A stretch of DNA of 7,897 nt from Pseudomonadota bacterium (GCA_023437255.1 JAEZGR010000061.1:1-7897), one strand, 5' to 3'. Positions 1 through 7,206 are shown, counted from the first letter of the stretch. Numbers and translations are program-made. The notes: a model not told the origin generated them from the letters alone.

Positions 1-1894
1 CAATGAAGCCATGACCACTCTTGGCCGCCACGACGTAACGATTCTCGGCGGGGCCGGCCACCACATGCACGATGCGAGAACCGGGTTCGATCTCGATCAT
101 CGACGTGATGGGCTGCCCGTCGCCACGGGCGGAAGGCAGATTGGCCACGGGCACCGTGTACGCCCGCCCGGTGTTCGAGAAGGCCACCAGCTCGTGGGTG
201 CTGAGGCACTCAATGGCGTCGTAGAGGCTGTCGCCCGCCTTGAAGGAAAACTGGCTGGCGTCGTGACCATGCCCCTGTCGGGCGCGCAGCCAGCCCTTCT
301 GGGAAACGATGACGGTGACCGGCTCCTCAACGACCCGCGTCTCGAGCACGGCGCGCTCGGCCGGCTCGATGAGGGTGCGACGTTCGTCGCCGAACGCCTT
401 CGTGTCTGCCTCGATCTCCTTGATCATGAGACGTTTGAACGCGGCGGGGTTGTCGAGCAATTCCTGCAACTTCTTCTGCTCGTCGCGCTGACGCTCAAGT
501 TCCTGCTCGATGCGTATGCCTTCGAGACGGGCCAGCTGACGCAGGCGCATTTCCAGGATGTCATCGGCCTGCCGCTCGGTAAGCCGGAAGCGCTCCATGA
601 GCGCTGCGCGTGGCTCATCGGACTCACGTATGGTCTGTATGACTTCGTCGACATTCAGATAGACCACCATGCGGCCTTCAAGCACGTGTATGCGGTCGGT
701 CACCTTGTCAAGGCGGTGCCGGGTGCGCCGCGTCATGGTGTCTGCGCGATAGGAAAGCCATTCGGTCAGCATGTCACGCAGCGTGCTCTGACCCGGCCGG
801 CCATCGCGCCCGATGCACACCAGGTTGATGGGCACGCTTGATTCCATGCTGGTCTGGGCCAGCAGCACCGTCACCAGCTCATCACGGCTGATTCGGCTGC
901 TCTTGGGCTCGAACACCAGGCGCACGGCGGCGTCCTTCCCGGACTCGTCTCGCACGGTGTCGAGCAGACTCAACATCAGCGCCTTGGTCTGTTGCTGATC
1001 CGTGGACAGCGACTTCTTGCCCGCCTTCACCTTCGGGTTCGTGCGCTCTTCGATTTCTTCGAGCACTCGCTGCGCCGACGTACCCGGCGGCAGCTCGGTG
1101 ACCACCATCTGCCACTGGCCGCGCGCCAGCTCCTCGAAGTGCCAGCGGGCACGTGCCTTGAGTGAGCCGCGGCCGTTCTGATAGATGGCCGCGATCTCTT
1201 CGTGCGAAGAAATGATCTGGCCGCCGCCCGAGAAATCAGGCCCCGGTACCAGGGTGTGCAGTTCTTCGTCAGACAGACGGGGATTGCGAATGAGCGCCAC
1301 GCACGCCGCAGCCACTTCGCGCAAATTGTGGGAAGGAATCTCGGTGGCCATGCCTACCGCAATGCCCGAAGCACCGTTCAGCAGCACCACGGGCAACCGG
1401 GCCGGCAGCAGAGCCGGTTCTTTCTGACTGCCGTCATAGTTTGGCAGAAAGTCGACCGTGCCCTCATCGAGCTCATCGAGCAGCACCTGCGCGAACGGTG
1501 TGAGTCGCGCCTCGGTGTAGCGCATGGCTGCGGCGTTGTCGCCGTCGCGCGAACCGAAGTTGCCATGACCGTCGATCAGGGGATAGCGCAGGACGAAATC
1601 CTGAGCCATGCGCACCATGGCATCGTAGGCCGCCTGGTCGCCATGCGGGTGATACTTGCCCAGCACGTCGCCGACCACGCGTGCCGATTTCACCGGCTTG
1701 GCGCCAGCGCCCAGCCCCATGGCATGCATTGCATACAGAATGCGCCGCTGCACGGGCTTCTGACCGTCGGAGACGTCTGGCAGCGCGCGCCCGCGCACCA
1801 CCGACACCGCATAATCGAGGTAGGCCTGCTCGGCATACCAGGCCAGCGTGATGCTGTCGTCGTCAGCGGAAAAACCCGCCTGTGTTGTATCCAT
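1..1894 (-). CDS. parC: DNA topoisomerase IV subunit A (ParC), 3' end cut off by the window
   Basis: ParC is the DNA cleaving and rejoining subunit of topoisomerase IV, which unlinks replicated chromosomes and acts with ParE as A2B2. I translated it codon by codon on the minus strand: 631 codons are open without a stop down to the window edge. The winged-helix breakage domain is clear: [11 protein letters not shown] near residues 46-56, [12 protein letters not shown] at 75-86, and [11 protein letters not shown] with catalytic Arg125-Tyr126. The C-gate coiled-coil helix ([14 protein letters not shown]) is near 447-460. The C-terminal beta-pinwheel begins around 520 ([13 protein letters not shown]) and is incomplete; roughly 140 residues are probably missing, judging from usual family length. 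No GyrA-box is visible in the part present, and its partner is parE, so I call ParC rather than GyrA. The ATG at 1894 has GGAGAAG at 1901-1907, six bases upstream. The quinolone-region residue equivalent to E. coli Ser80 is Gln87. Confidence 0.96.
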   Translation of the reverse strand, partial: MDTTQAGFSADDDSITLAWYAEQAYLDYAVSVVRGRALPDVSDGQKPVQRRILYAMHAMGLGAGAKPVKSARVVGDVLGKYHPHGDQAAYDAMVRMAQDFVLRYPLIDGHGNFGSRDGDNAAAMRYTEARLTPFAQVLLDELDEGTVDFLPNYDGSQKEPALLPARLPVVLLNGASGIAVGMATEIPSHNLREVAAACVALIRNPRLSDEELHTLVPGPDFSGGGQIISSHEEIAAIYQNGRGSLKARARWHFEELARGQWQMVVTELPPGTSAQRVLEEIEERTNPKVKAGKKSLSTDQQQTKALMLSLLDTVRDESGKDAAVRLVFEPKSSRISRDELVTVLLAQTSMESSVPINLVCIGRDGRPGQSTLRDMLTEWLSYRADTMTRRTRHRLDKVTDRIHVLEGRMVVYLNVDEVIQTIRESDEPRAALMERFRLTERQADDILEMRLRQLARLEGIRIEQELERQRDEQKKLQELLDNPAAFKRLMIKEIEADTKAFGDERRTLIEPAERAVLETRVVEEPVTVIVSQKGWLRARQGHGHDASQFSFKAGDSLYDAIECLSTHELVAFSNTGRAYTVPVANLPSARGDGQPITSMIEIEPGSRIVHVVAGPAENRYVVAAKSGHGFI

Positions 1895-1917
1895 TCAGAA
1901 CTTCTCCGGTAGTGCGC

Positions 1918-3879
1918 TCAGACGTCGACGTCGGCGAGGTTGCCCTTTTCTTCGAGCCATTGGCGCCGCTGCCCCGATTCGCCCTTGCCCATCAGCATGC
2001 GGAACATTTTCTGCGTTTCGTCGGGGCCTGGCGCGCCATAGGTCACGGGCAGCAGTCTGCGGGTGTCGGGGTTCATGGTCGTGTCCCACAACTGTTCGGC
2101 ACTCATTTCGCCCAGACCCTTGAAGCGGCTGATGCTCCAGCTGCTTTCGCGCACGCCTTCGCTGCGGAGCTTTTCAAGCACGGAGTCGAGTTCGGCCTGG
2201 TCAAGACAGTACAACTTGCGCGCCGGGCGCTTGCCCGCTGCCGGCACGTCGACCCGAAACAGCGGGGGCCTGGCCACATAGACATTGCCGGCTTCGATAA
2301 GCCGCGGAAAATGCCGGAAGAACAGCGTGAGCAGCAGCACCTGAATGTGCGATCCGTCGACGTCCGCATCGGAAAGGATGCAGATCCGCCCATAGCGAAG
2401 TCCGGACAGGTCCACTATATCGTCGGGGCCATGCGGATCGACGCCGATGGCCACGGAAATATCGTGGATCTCGTTATTGGCGAACAGGCGGTCGCGCTCG
2501 ACTTCCCAGGAATTCAACACCTTGCCGCGCAGCGGCAGAATGGCCTGGAATTCCTTGTCGCGACCCATCTTGGCCGAGCCTCCAGCGGAGTCTCCCTCGA
2601 CCAGGAACAGTTCGGTACGCGTGCTGTCGCTGGATTCGCAGTCGGTGAGCTTGCCCGGCAACACGGCGACGCCCGAACTCTTGCGCTTCTCGACCTTCTG
2701 CGCCGAACGCGCACGCGCCTGCGCCTGACGGATCGCGCTTTCGGCCAGTTTGCGGCCGTATTCAACGTGGCCATGCAACCATAATTCGAGGGCGTTGCGC
2801 ACATAGCTGCTGATCATGCGCACGGCATCGCGGCTATTCAGACGTTCCTTGATCTGCCCTTGGAACTGGGGATCCAGGACCTTGGCCGACAGCACGAAGC
2901 TCGCTCGGGCAAACACGTCTTCAGGCAACAGCTTGACCCCCTTGGGAATCAGACTGTGCAACTCGGCGAAGGACTTCACGGCCGAGAACAGGCCGTCGCG
3001 CAGGCCCGCTTCGTGCGTGCCGCCACCCGGCGTCGAAATGAGGTTGACGTAGGATTCGCGCACGGTGGGCCCGTCGGCCGTCCAGACCACGACCCATTGT
3101 GCTCCCTCGCCCTCGGAATAGGTTTCGTCGTCGGCGTCGGCGTAGTGGCTGCCCTCGAAGGCGGGCACGATGCGTTCACTGTCACCCAGGGCCTGCTCCA
3201 GGTAGCTGCGCACGCCATCGTCGTACTGCCATGACTGCGTTTCGCCCGTCTTTTCGTTGTGCAGTTCAAAGCGTACCCCGGCCAGCAGCACCGCCTTGCT
3301 GCGCAAGCTGTGCACCAGCTCGCCCAGAGGGATGGTGGCCGAGTCGAAATACTGCGGATCGGGCCAGACACGCACCCGCGTGCCGGATGCCTTGCGCGGC
3401 GCATTGCCGACCACGGCAAGCGGCGACTCGACCTCGCCTCCGGCAAAGACCAGTTCGTGCACCTTGCCATCGCGCGTCACCCGCACCTCCATGCGGCGCG
3501 ACAGGGCGTTGGTGACCGAAACACCCACCCCATGCAGGCCGCCCGAGAAGGCGTAGGCACCGCCGGATTTCTTGTCGAACTTGCCGCCCGCATGCAGGCG
3601 GGTGAAGACGATCTCGACCACGGGCGCCTGTTCCTGCTCGTGCAGGCCAACCGGAATGCCCCGGCCGTCGTCGTCAACGGTGACGCTGCCATCAGTATGA
3701 AGTGTGACGCTCACGCAACGCCCGAATCCGGCCAGGGCTTCGTCGGCGGCGTTGTCGATCACCTCCTGAATGATATGCAGCGGGTTCTCGGTGCGGGTGT
3801 ACATGCCGGGGCGCTGCCGGACCGGCTCCAGCCCCTTGAGTACCCGTATCGATGCTTCGTCGTAGCGGGAATTGGACAA
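1918..3879 (-). CDS. parE: DNA topoisomerase IV subunit B (ParE)
   Basis: ParE is the ATPase subunit of topoisomerase IV. ATP binding by its GHKL domain closes the N-gate and drives strand passage through ParC-cut DNA. The 653-residue product is near the family size (E. coli about 630). Visible in order: QEVIDNAADEA with catalytic Glu39 and Mg-binding Asn43; DDGRGIPVG near 70-78; the ATP lid GGLHGVGVSVTNALS at 113-127; a transducer QIK loop at 342-344 with Lys344; the Toprim motif LVEGDSAGG with Glu428; SDADVDG with metal-binding Asp504/506/508; and RFKGLGEM at 585-592. I chose a TTG start at 3879 because the protein then begins about ten residues before IRVLKGLEPVRQRPGMYT, as in known ParE, and GGAA lies five bases upstream. 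An in-frame ATG at 3996 adds 39 residues unlike the family and would run through the likely promoter. It is followed after 23 nt by parC, presumably in one operon. Confidence 0.96.
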   Translation of the reverse strand: MSNSRYDEASIRVLKGLEPVRQRPGMYTRTENPLHIIQEVIDNAADEALAGFGRCVSVTLHTDGSVTVDDDGRGIPVGLHEQEQAPVVEIVFTRLHAGGKFDKKSGGAYAFSGGLHGVGVSVTNALSRRMEVRVTRDGKVHELVFAGGEVESPLAVVGNAPRKASGTRVRVWPDPQYFDSATIPLGELVHSLRSKAVLLAGVRFELHNEKTGETQSWQYDDGVRSYLEQALGDSERIVPAFEGSHYADADDETYSEGEGAQWVVVWTADGPTVRESYVNLISTPGGGTHEAGLRDGLFSAVKSFAELHSLIPKGVKLLPEDVFARASFVLSAKVLDPQFQGQIKERLNSRDAVRMISSYVRNALELWLHGHVEYGRKLAESAIRQAQARARSAQKVEKRKSSGVAVLPGKLTDCESSDSTRTELFLVEGDSAGGSAKMGRDKEFQAILPLRGKVLNSWEVERDRLFANNEIHDISVAIGVDPHGPDDIVDLSGLRYGRICILSDADVDGSHIQVLLLTLFFRHFPRLIEAGNVYVARPPLFRVDVPAAGKRPARKLYCLDQAELDSVLEKLRSEGVRESSWSISRFKGLGEMSAEQLWDTTMNPDTRRLLPVTYGAPGPDETQKMFRMLMGKGESGQRRQWLEEKGNLADVDV

Positions 3880-3884
3880 TTTGA

Positions 3885-3919
3885 TTCCGTATATGAGCGT
3901 CAGCGAAGGCTGTATTTTA
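3885..3919 (-). promoter_or_regulatory. Likely parE promoter -10 and ribosome binding site
   Basis: On the minus strand TAAAAT (plus coordinates 3914-3919) matches five of six positions of the sigma70 -10 consensus. It would start transcription about 28 nt before the TTG start at 3879. GGAA at 3885-3888 sits five bases before that TTG and is the likely ribosome binding site. No good -35 hexamer is seen at 16-18 nt; that stretch is instead occupied by the perfect inverted repeat at 3931-3952. The promoter might therefore depend on an activator or be regulated at the dyad, but this is inference. Confidence 0.4.
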
Positions 3920-3930
3920 CGGACAGCTCG

Positions 3931-3952
3931 GCGGGCGGGTGCGATCGCCCGC
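3931..3952. promoter_or_regulatory. 7-bp inverted repeat upstream of parE -10
   Basis: Arms GCGGGCG (3931-3937) and CGCCCGC (3946-3952) are perfectly complementary around an 8-nt centre. The repeat sits where the parE -35 box would be expected, so it could be an operator. No T-tract follows on either strand, so an intrinsic terminator is unlikely. The function is not known from sequence. Confidence 0.35.
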
Positions 3953-3967
3953 ACAGGCTTGTCCTGG

Positions 3968-3995
3968 GGCAGGCCCTGCCTGCAACACCGTTGCA
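3968..3995. promoter_or_regulatory. Two abutting dyads before and over the trxA -35 box
   Basis: GGCAGG (3968-3973) and CCTGCC (3975-3980) form a 13-bp palindrome around one base. Directly next to it, TGCAAC (3981-3986) and GTTGCA (3990-3995) form a 15-bp dyad with a 3-bp centre. The right arm of the second dyad overlaps the proposed trxA -35 hexamer at 3991-3996, which is a typical repressor-operator position. The TGCAA/TTGCA half-sites loosely resemble those bound by some LacI-family repressors, but no such regulator is encoded in the window. Confidence 0.35.
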
Positions 3996-4018
3996 CAGCG
4001 GGCCACTAGTGGTATGCT
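3991..4018 (+). promoter_or_regulatory. Candidate extended -10 sigma70 promoter for trxA(-rho-gdhA)
   Basis: TTGCAC (3991-3996) and TATGCT (4013-4018) are separated by 16 bp. The bases just before the -10 box read TGG (4010-4012), giving the TGn extended -10 element that makes up for a weak -35. The -35 hexamer matches consensus only in its TTG; the -10 matches four of six. A start near 4025 would give a leader of about 90 nt before trxA. The spacer contains the perfect 10-bp palindrome CCACTAGTGG (4003-4012), whose last bases are also the extended element. This is the best promoter I see on this strand in the gap. Confidence 0.5.
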
Positions 4019-4035
4019 TGCAGAAAACGACAGAC

Positions 4036-4080
4036 GGCGCGGCCTTTCGCGCCTGTGCAGAATACGTGCCGCAACGCGGC
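4036..4080 (+). promoter_or_regulatory. Two GC hairpins in the trxA 5' leader
   Basis: Stem 1 pairs GGCGCG (4036-4041) with CGCGCC (4048-4053) around a 6-nt loop. Stem 2 pairs GCCGC (4068-4072) with GCGGC (4076-4080) around an AAC loop. Both would lie in the leader RNA if transcription starts near 4025. The 37 bases after them, up to the trxA start, are pyrimidine-rich and look unstructured. No U-tract follows either stem, so they are more likely leader-stabilising or regulatory structures than terminators. Confidence 0.35.
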
Positions 4081-4082
4081 CC

Positions 4083-4121
4083 ATGTACGAATTTCACCTT
4101 TCTACTTTCCTCCTGCCATGA
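4083..4121 (+). CDS. Possible 12-residue leader peptide overlapping the trxA start
   Basis: ATG at 4083 opens a frame encoding [12 protein letters not shown], which stops with TGA at 4119-4121. That stop overlaps the trxA ATG as ATGA, the classic arrangement for translational coupling by terminating ribosomes. Because trxA has no visible Shine-Dalgarno sequence, coupling would give it a source of ribosomes. Against this, the mini-frame has no clear ribosome binding site either (its upstream bases lie in the GCCGC/GCGGC hairpin), and a short open frame of this size is expected by chance. The peptide resembles nothing I recognise. Confidence 0.22.
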   Translation: MYEFHLSTFLLP

Positions 4122-4444
4122 GCGATTCCATTAAAAATGTGACGGACTCCTCGTTCGAGTCTGATGTACTGAACTCCGATATCCCCGTCCTCGTCGATTA
4201 CTGGGCAGAATGGTGTGGCCCCTGCAAAATGATTGCGCCGCTCCTTGACGAAGCCGCCAAGCAATACCAGGGCCGTGTTATGATTGCGAAGCTTAATGTC
4301 GATGAAAACCCCGAGACAGCCGCCAAGTTCGGCATCCGCGGTATCCCGACACTGATGCTCTTCAAAGACGGCAAGGCTGCCGCCACCAAAGTCGGTGCCA
4401 TGTCCAAGTCGCAGCTCAGCGCTTTCCTGGACGAATCACTCTAA
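4118..4444 (+). CDS. trxA: Thioredoxin 1
   Basis: This small cytoplasmic protein reduces disulfides in ribonucleotide reductase, methionine sulfoxide reductases and peroxiredoxins, and is itself recycled by thioredoxin reductase. The product is 108 residues, the standard length. The active site WCGPC is at 32-36, the buried Asp27 (VDYWAEW) is the usual proton acceptor, Lys58 is in place, and the cis-proline loop GIPT carries Pro77. The start at 4118 gives the typical N-terminus ending just before the first beta strand. A GTG at 4055 in the same frame would add 21 unlike residues and is rejected. Bases just upstream are pyrimidine-rich, with no Shine-Dalgarno match; CCTCCT at 4109-4114 even resembles the anti-Shine-Dalgarno itself. 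Its position directly before rho is a common proteobacterial arrangement. Confidence 0.97.
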   Translation: MSDSIKNVTDSSFESDVLNSDIPVLVDYWAEWCGPCKMIAPLLDEAAKQYQGRVMIAKLNVDENPETAAKFGIRGIPTLMLFKDGKAAATKVGAMSKSQLSAFLDESL

Positions 4445-4537
4445 GAAATCCCGGCACCGCCCCTACCGTAAATTCGCGCGAGCCCTCTCCGGGCTTGCCA
4501 CCCACCGCAATCCAACACCCCTCTCTCTTCACCACCC
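4445..4537 (+). promoter_or_regulatory. C-rich, G-poor rho leader (probable Rho loading/rut-like region)
   Basis: The 93-nt gap between trxA and rho is unusual in composition. In its last 40 nt (4498-4537) I count 24 C and one G, with many YC dinucleotides (CTCTCTCTTC). This is the composition Rho prefers when it loads on nascent RNA. In E. coli the rho gene is autoregulated by Rho-dependent attenuation in its leader, so a similar loop is likely here. A small stem pairs GAGCCC (4480-4485) with GGGCTT (4491-4496) just upstream, with no T-tract after it. I find no convincing promoter in the gap. No Shine-Dalgarno sequence precedes the rho ATG. Confidence 0.5.
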
Positions 4538-5794
4538 ATGCACCTGAATGAATTAAAGGCACTGCACGTATCGCAGCTGCTCGAAATGGCTGCCAGTCTG
4601 GAAATCGACAACGCCAGCCGGCTGCGCAAGCAGGAGCTCATGTTCGCCATCATGAAGAAGCGCGCCAAGCAAGGCGAGCAGATCTTCGGAGACGGCGTAC
4701 TTGAAGTGTTGCCCGATGGCTTCGGCTTCCTTCGTTCTCCCGAAACGTCATATCTTGCGAGCACCGACGACATTTATATCTCGCCCTCGCAGATTCGCCG
4801 CTTCAATCTGCACACGGGCGATTCGATTGAAGGCGAGGTGCGCACCCCCAAAGACGGTGAGCGCTATTTCGCACTGGTGAAGGTCGACAAGGTCAACGGC
4901 ATGCAACCGGAAGCGATCAAGCACCGGATCATGTTCGAAAACCTCACGCCGCTGCACCCCGATCGCGTGATGACGCTTGAGCGGGACATCAAGAGCGAAG
5001 AGAACATCACGGGCCGCATTCTCGATATCTTTGCACCAATGGGCAAAGGCCAGCGCGCCCTGATCGTGGCAAGCCCGAAGTCTGGCAAGACCGTGATGAT
5101 GCAGCACATTGCGCACGCCATCACCACCAACTACCCCGACGCCGTCATGATCGTCCTGCTGGTCGATGAACGCCCCGAGGAAGTGACCGAAATGCAGCGC
5201 ACGGTGCGCGGTGAAGTCGTCGCCTCCACGTTCGACGAACCGGCGACGCGCCACGTTCAGGTGGCCGAAATGGTCATCGAAAAAGCCAAGCGTCTCGTTG
5301 AGCTGAAGAAGGACGTCGTCATTCTGCTCGACTCGATCACCCGCCTGGCCCGTGCCTACAACACGGTGGTGCCCGCATCGGGCAAGGTGCTGACCGGTGG
5401 TGTCGACGCCAACGCCCTGCAGCGGCCCAAACGCTTCTTCGGTGCTGCGCGCAATCTCGAAGAAGGTGGTTCGCTCACGATCATCGGTACGGCCCTGGTC
5501 GAAACGGGCAGCCGCATGGACGAAGTCATTTACGAAGAATTCAAGGGCACCGGCAACTGCGAGGTGCACCTGGAACGCCGGTTGGCGGAAAAACGCGTCT
5601 ATCCGGCCATCAATCTCAACAAATCCGGAACTCGCCGGGAAGAGTTGCTCATCAAGCCCGAGCTTTTACAAAAGGTTTGGGTCTTGCGGAAGTTCATTCA
5701 CGACATGGACGAGATCGAAGCGATGGAGTTCATCCTGGACAAGATTCGGGCGACCAAAACCAACGCCGAGTTTTTCGACATGATGAAGAAGTAA
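4538..5794 (+). CDS. rho: Transcription termination factor Rho
   Basis: Rho is a hexameric RNA-dependent ATPase that loads on C-rich RNA and pulls RNA polymerase off untranslated or spurious transcripts. The product is 418 residues (E. coli 419) with no insertion. The N-terminal helical domain spans about 1-47. The RNA-binding cold-shock fold has the GFGFLR motif with Phe62 and Phe64. The Walker A motif is ASPKSGKT with Lys181 and Lys184. Catalytic Glu211 (VDERPEEV), Walker B Asp265 (VILLDSITR), the Q-loop TGG at 286-288, the arginine finger Arg366 (SGTRREEL) and Arg353 all fall at E. coli numbering. At the R-loop, position 326 is Arg where E. coli has Lys, a mild change. The start at 4538 matches the family N-terminus (MHLNELK). 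Likely cotranscribed with trxA upstream and gdhA downstream. Confidence 0.98.
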   Translation: MHLNELKALHVSQLLEMAASLEIDNASRLRKQELMFAIMKKRAKQGEQIFGDGVLEVLPDGFGFLRSPETSYLASTDDIYISPSQIRRFNLHTGDSIEGEVRTPKDGERYFALVKVDKVNGMQPEAIKHRIMFENLTPLHPDRVMTLERDIKSEENITGRILDIFAPMGKGQRALIVASPKSGKTVMMQHIAHAITTNYPDAVMIVLLVDERPEEVTEMQRTVRGEVVASTFDEPATRHVQVAEMVIEKAKRLVELKKDVVILLDSITRLARAYNTVVPASGKVLTGGVDANALQRPKRFFGAARNLEEGGSLTIIGTALVETGSRMDEVIYEEFKGTGNCEVHLERRLAEKRVYPAINLNKSGTRREELLIKPELLQKVWVLRKFIHDMDEIEAMEFILDKIRATKTNAEFFDMMKK

Positions 5795-5797
5795 ATA

Positions 5798-7138
5798 ATG
5801 GGACTTCCGACACTAGATCAATTCCTTGGGGGGATTCGGGCCCGCGACCCCCATCAACCGGAATTCATGCAGGCCGTTCACGAGGTGATGTCCAGCCTCT
5901 GGCCTTTCATTGAACGCAACCCTCAGTATGCCGATCAGGGGCTGCTCGAGCGCCTTGTCGAACCCGAACGTGTCATTCAGTTCCGTGTCACATGGGTCGA
6001 CGATCAGGGCAAGGTTCACGTCAATCGCGGCTTCCGCATTCAGCACAGTTCAGCCATCGGCCCCTTCAAGGGCGGCATGCGCTTTCACCCTTCGGTGAAC
6101 CTGTCCATTCTGAAGTTCCTGGCCTTTGAACAGACGTTCAAGAACGCGCTCACCACGCTGCCCATGGGCGGTGGCAAGGGTGGCTGCGACTTCGACCCCA
6201 AGGGCAAGTCCGACGCCGAAGTCATGCGCTTCTGCCAGGCACTGATGTTCGAGCTGTATCGCCATCTTGGGCCCGACACCGACGTGCCTGCCGGCGATAT
6301 CGGCGTGGGTGCGCGCGAAGTGGGCTACATGACCGGCATGATGAAGAAGCTCTCGAACTCCGCGAGCAGCGTCTTTACCGGCAAAGGCCTGACCTTTGGC
6401 GGCAGCCTGATCCGCCCCGAAGCCACGGGCTATGGCACCGTGTACTTCGCCGAAGAGATGCTCAAGCACACGCAGCAGTCTCTCGAGGGCCTGACCGTCG
6501 CAGTCTCCGGCTCCGGCAACGTGGCGCAGTACGCCATCGAGAAGTGCATGCACATGGGGGCACGCGTCATCACCGTTTCTGATTCCCAGGGTTGCGTAGT
6601 CGACCCGGCCGGATTCACGCCTGAGAAACTTGCCGTTCTTTGCAGGATCAAAAACACCGACCGCGGTCGTGTTGAAGACTACGCCAACGAGCTGCAGCTG
6701 CAATACGAGCCGGGCAAGCGACCGTGGCACGTACCCGTTGATGTTGCGCTGCCTTGCGCCACCCAGAACGAACTCGACCTGGAAGACGCGAAGACACTCA
6801 TCAAAAACGGCGTGCGTTGCGTGGCGGAAGGCGCCAACATGCCCACCAGCATCGAAGCGGCCCATGCCTTCATTGCAGCCGGCGTACTTTACGCACCCGG
6901 CAAGGCCAGCAACGCCGGCGGTGTCGCAGTCTCGGGCCTGGAAATGAGCCAGAATGCCCAGCGGCTTTCATGGACCCGTGATCAGGTCGACACCAAGCTG
7001 CACGCGATCATGCGCAACATTCACGAGAATTGCGTCCGCCATGCCGGCACCGGCAAGGTCGTCAATTATCTCGACGGCGCGAACATCGCAGGCTTCGTGA
7101 AGGTGGCTGACGCGATGCTGCAGCAAGGCATCTACTGA
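5798..7138 (+). CDS. gdhA: NADP-specific glutamate dehydrogenase
   Basis: This enzyme catalyses reductive amination of 2-oxoglutarate with ammonium to L-glutamate, the low-affinity route of nitrogen assimilation, probably as a cytoplasmic hexamer. The product has 446 residues and aligns end to end from memory with E. coli GdhA (447). Substrate-binding KGGMRFHP is at 91-98, catalytic Lys127 lies in LPMGGGKGG, and Asp167 lies in VPAGDIGVG. The Rossmann motif GSGNVA is at 238-243. Ser261-Asp262-Ser263 after the second strand, rather than a lone acidic residue, fits NADP(H) use as in the E. coli enzyme. It begins three bases after the rho stop, with only a weak purine stretch (GAAGAAG within the last rho codons), so translation is probably coupled to rho. 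An operon link between rho and glutamate dehydrogenase is not the arrangement best known from model proteobacteria. Confidence 0.96.
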   Translation: MGLPTLDQFLGGIRARDPHQPEFMQAVHEVMSSLWPFIERNPQYADQGLLERLVEPERVIQFRVTWVDDQGKVHVNRGFRIQHSSAIGPFKGGMRFHPSVNLSILKFLAFEQTFKNALTTLPMGGGKGGCDFDPKGKSDAEVMRFCQALMFELYRHLGPDTDVPAGDIGVGAREVGYMTGMMKKLSNSASSVFTGKGLTFGGSLIRPEATGYGTVYFAEEMLKHTQQSLEGLTVAVSGSGNVAQYAIEKCMHMGARVITVSDSQGCVVDPAGFTPEKLAVLCRIKNTDRGRVEDYANELQLQYEPGKRPWHVPVDVALPCATQNELDLEDAKTLIKNGVRCVAEGANMPTSIEAAHAFIAAGVLYAPGKASNAGGVAVSGLEMSQNAQRLSWTRDQVDTKLHAIMRNIHENCVRHAGTGKVVNYLDGANIAGFVKVADAMLQQGIY

Positions 7139-7200
7139 CCCCTGCCCGTCAAGGAAACAGGGGCCCGGCAGGGTTCCCTTTTCCCCAGCCCGTCTTTTTT
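7139..7200 (+). terminator. Possible intrinsic terminator after gdhA
   Basis: Just after the gdhA stop, CCCCTG (7139-7144) can pair with CAGGGG (7158-7163). Alternatively CCCTGCC (7140-7146) can pair with GGCAGGG (7167-7173), so the two stems compete for the same left arm. A short palindrome AGGGTTCCCT (7170-7179) is followed by TTTT at 7179-7182, and a run of six T ends at 7200. The main stems are not directly against the longer T run, so this is not a textbook terminator. Placement between convergent genes still makes a termination role the best guess. Confidence 0.4.
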
Positions 7201-7206
7201 CACCTG

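Noticed and set aside
1202..2784. Long plus-strand open frames antisense to parC and parE (236 and 300 codons)
   Set aside because: They mirror the minus-strand genes codon for codon, with His/Arg/Ala-rich translations typical of GC-rich antisense frames and no recognisable domain.
3941..3948. GCGATCGC octamer resembling the cyanobacterial HIP1 element
   Set aside because: A single copy, inside a larger GC inverted repeat, and all the genes look betaproteobacterial.
4055..4117. Upstream GTG start for trxA adding 21 residues
   Set aside because: The extra residues are unlike thioredoxins, which start close to the first beta strand, and the codon lies in the leader beside a hairpin.
3259..4134. 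291-codon plus-strand frame crossing the parE start and running into trxA
   Set aside because: Most of it is antisense to parE, and the rest crosses promoters and hairpins. The translation has no family resemblance.
4469..4474. TAAATT as a -10 box for a separate rho promoter
   Set aside because: Only a partial match, with no -35 hexamer at a fitting distance.
4480..4496. GAGCCC/GGGCTT stem as an intrinsic terminator between trxA and rho
   Set aside because: The stem is short and is followed by C-rich sequence, with no T-tract.
4748..5569. 273-codon minus-strand frame inside rho
   Set aside because: Antisense shadow of a fully conserved gene; His/Asp/Arg-rich and without motifs.
6050..6865. 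271-codon minus-strand frame inside gdhA
   Set aside because: Antisense shadow of gdhA with the same biased composition.
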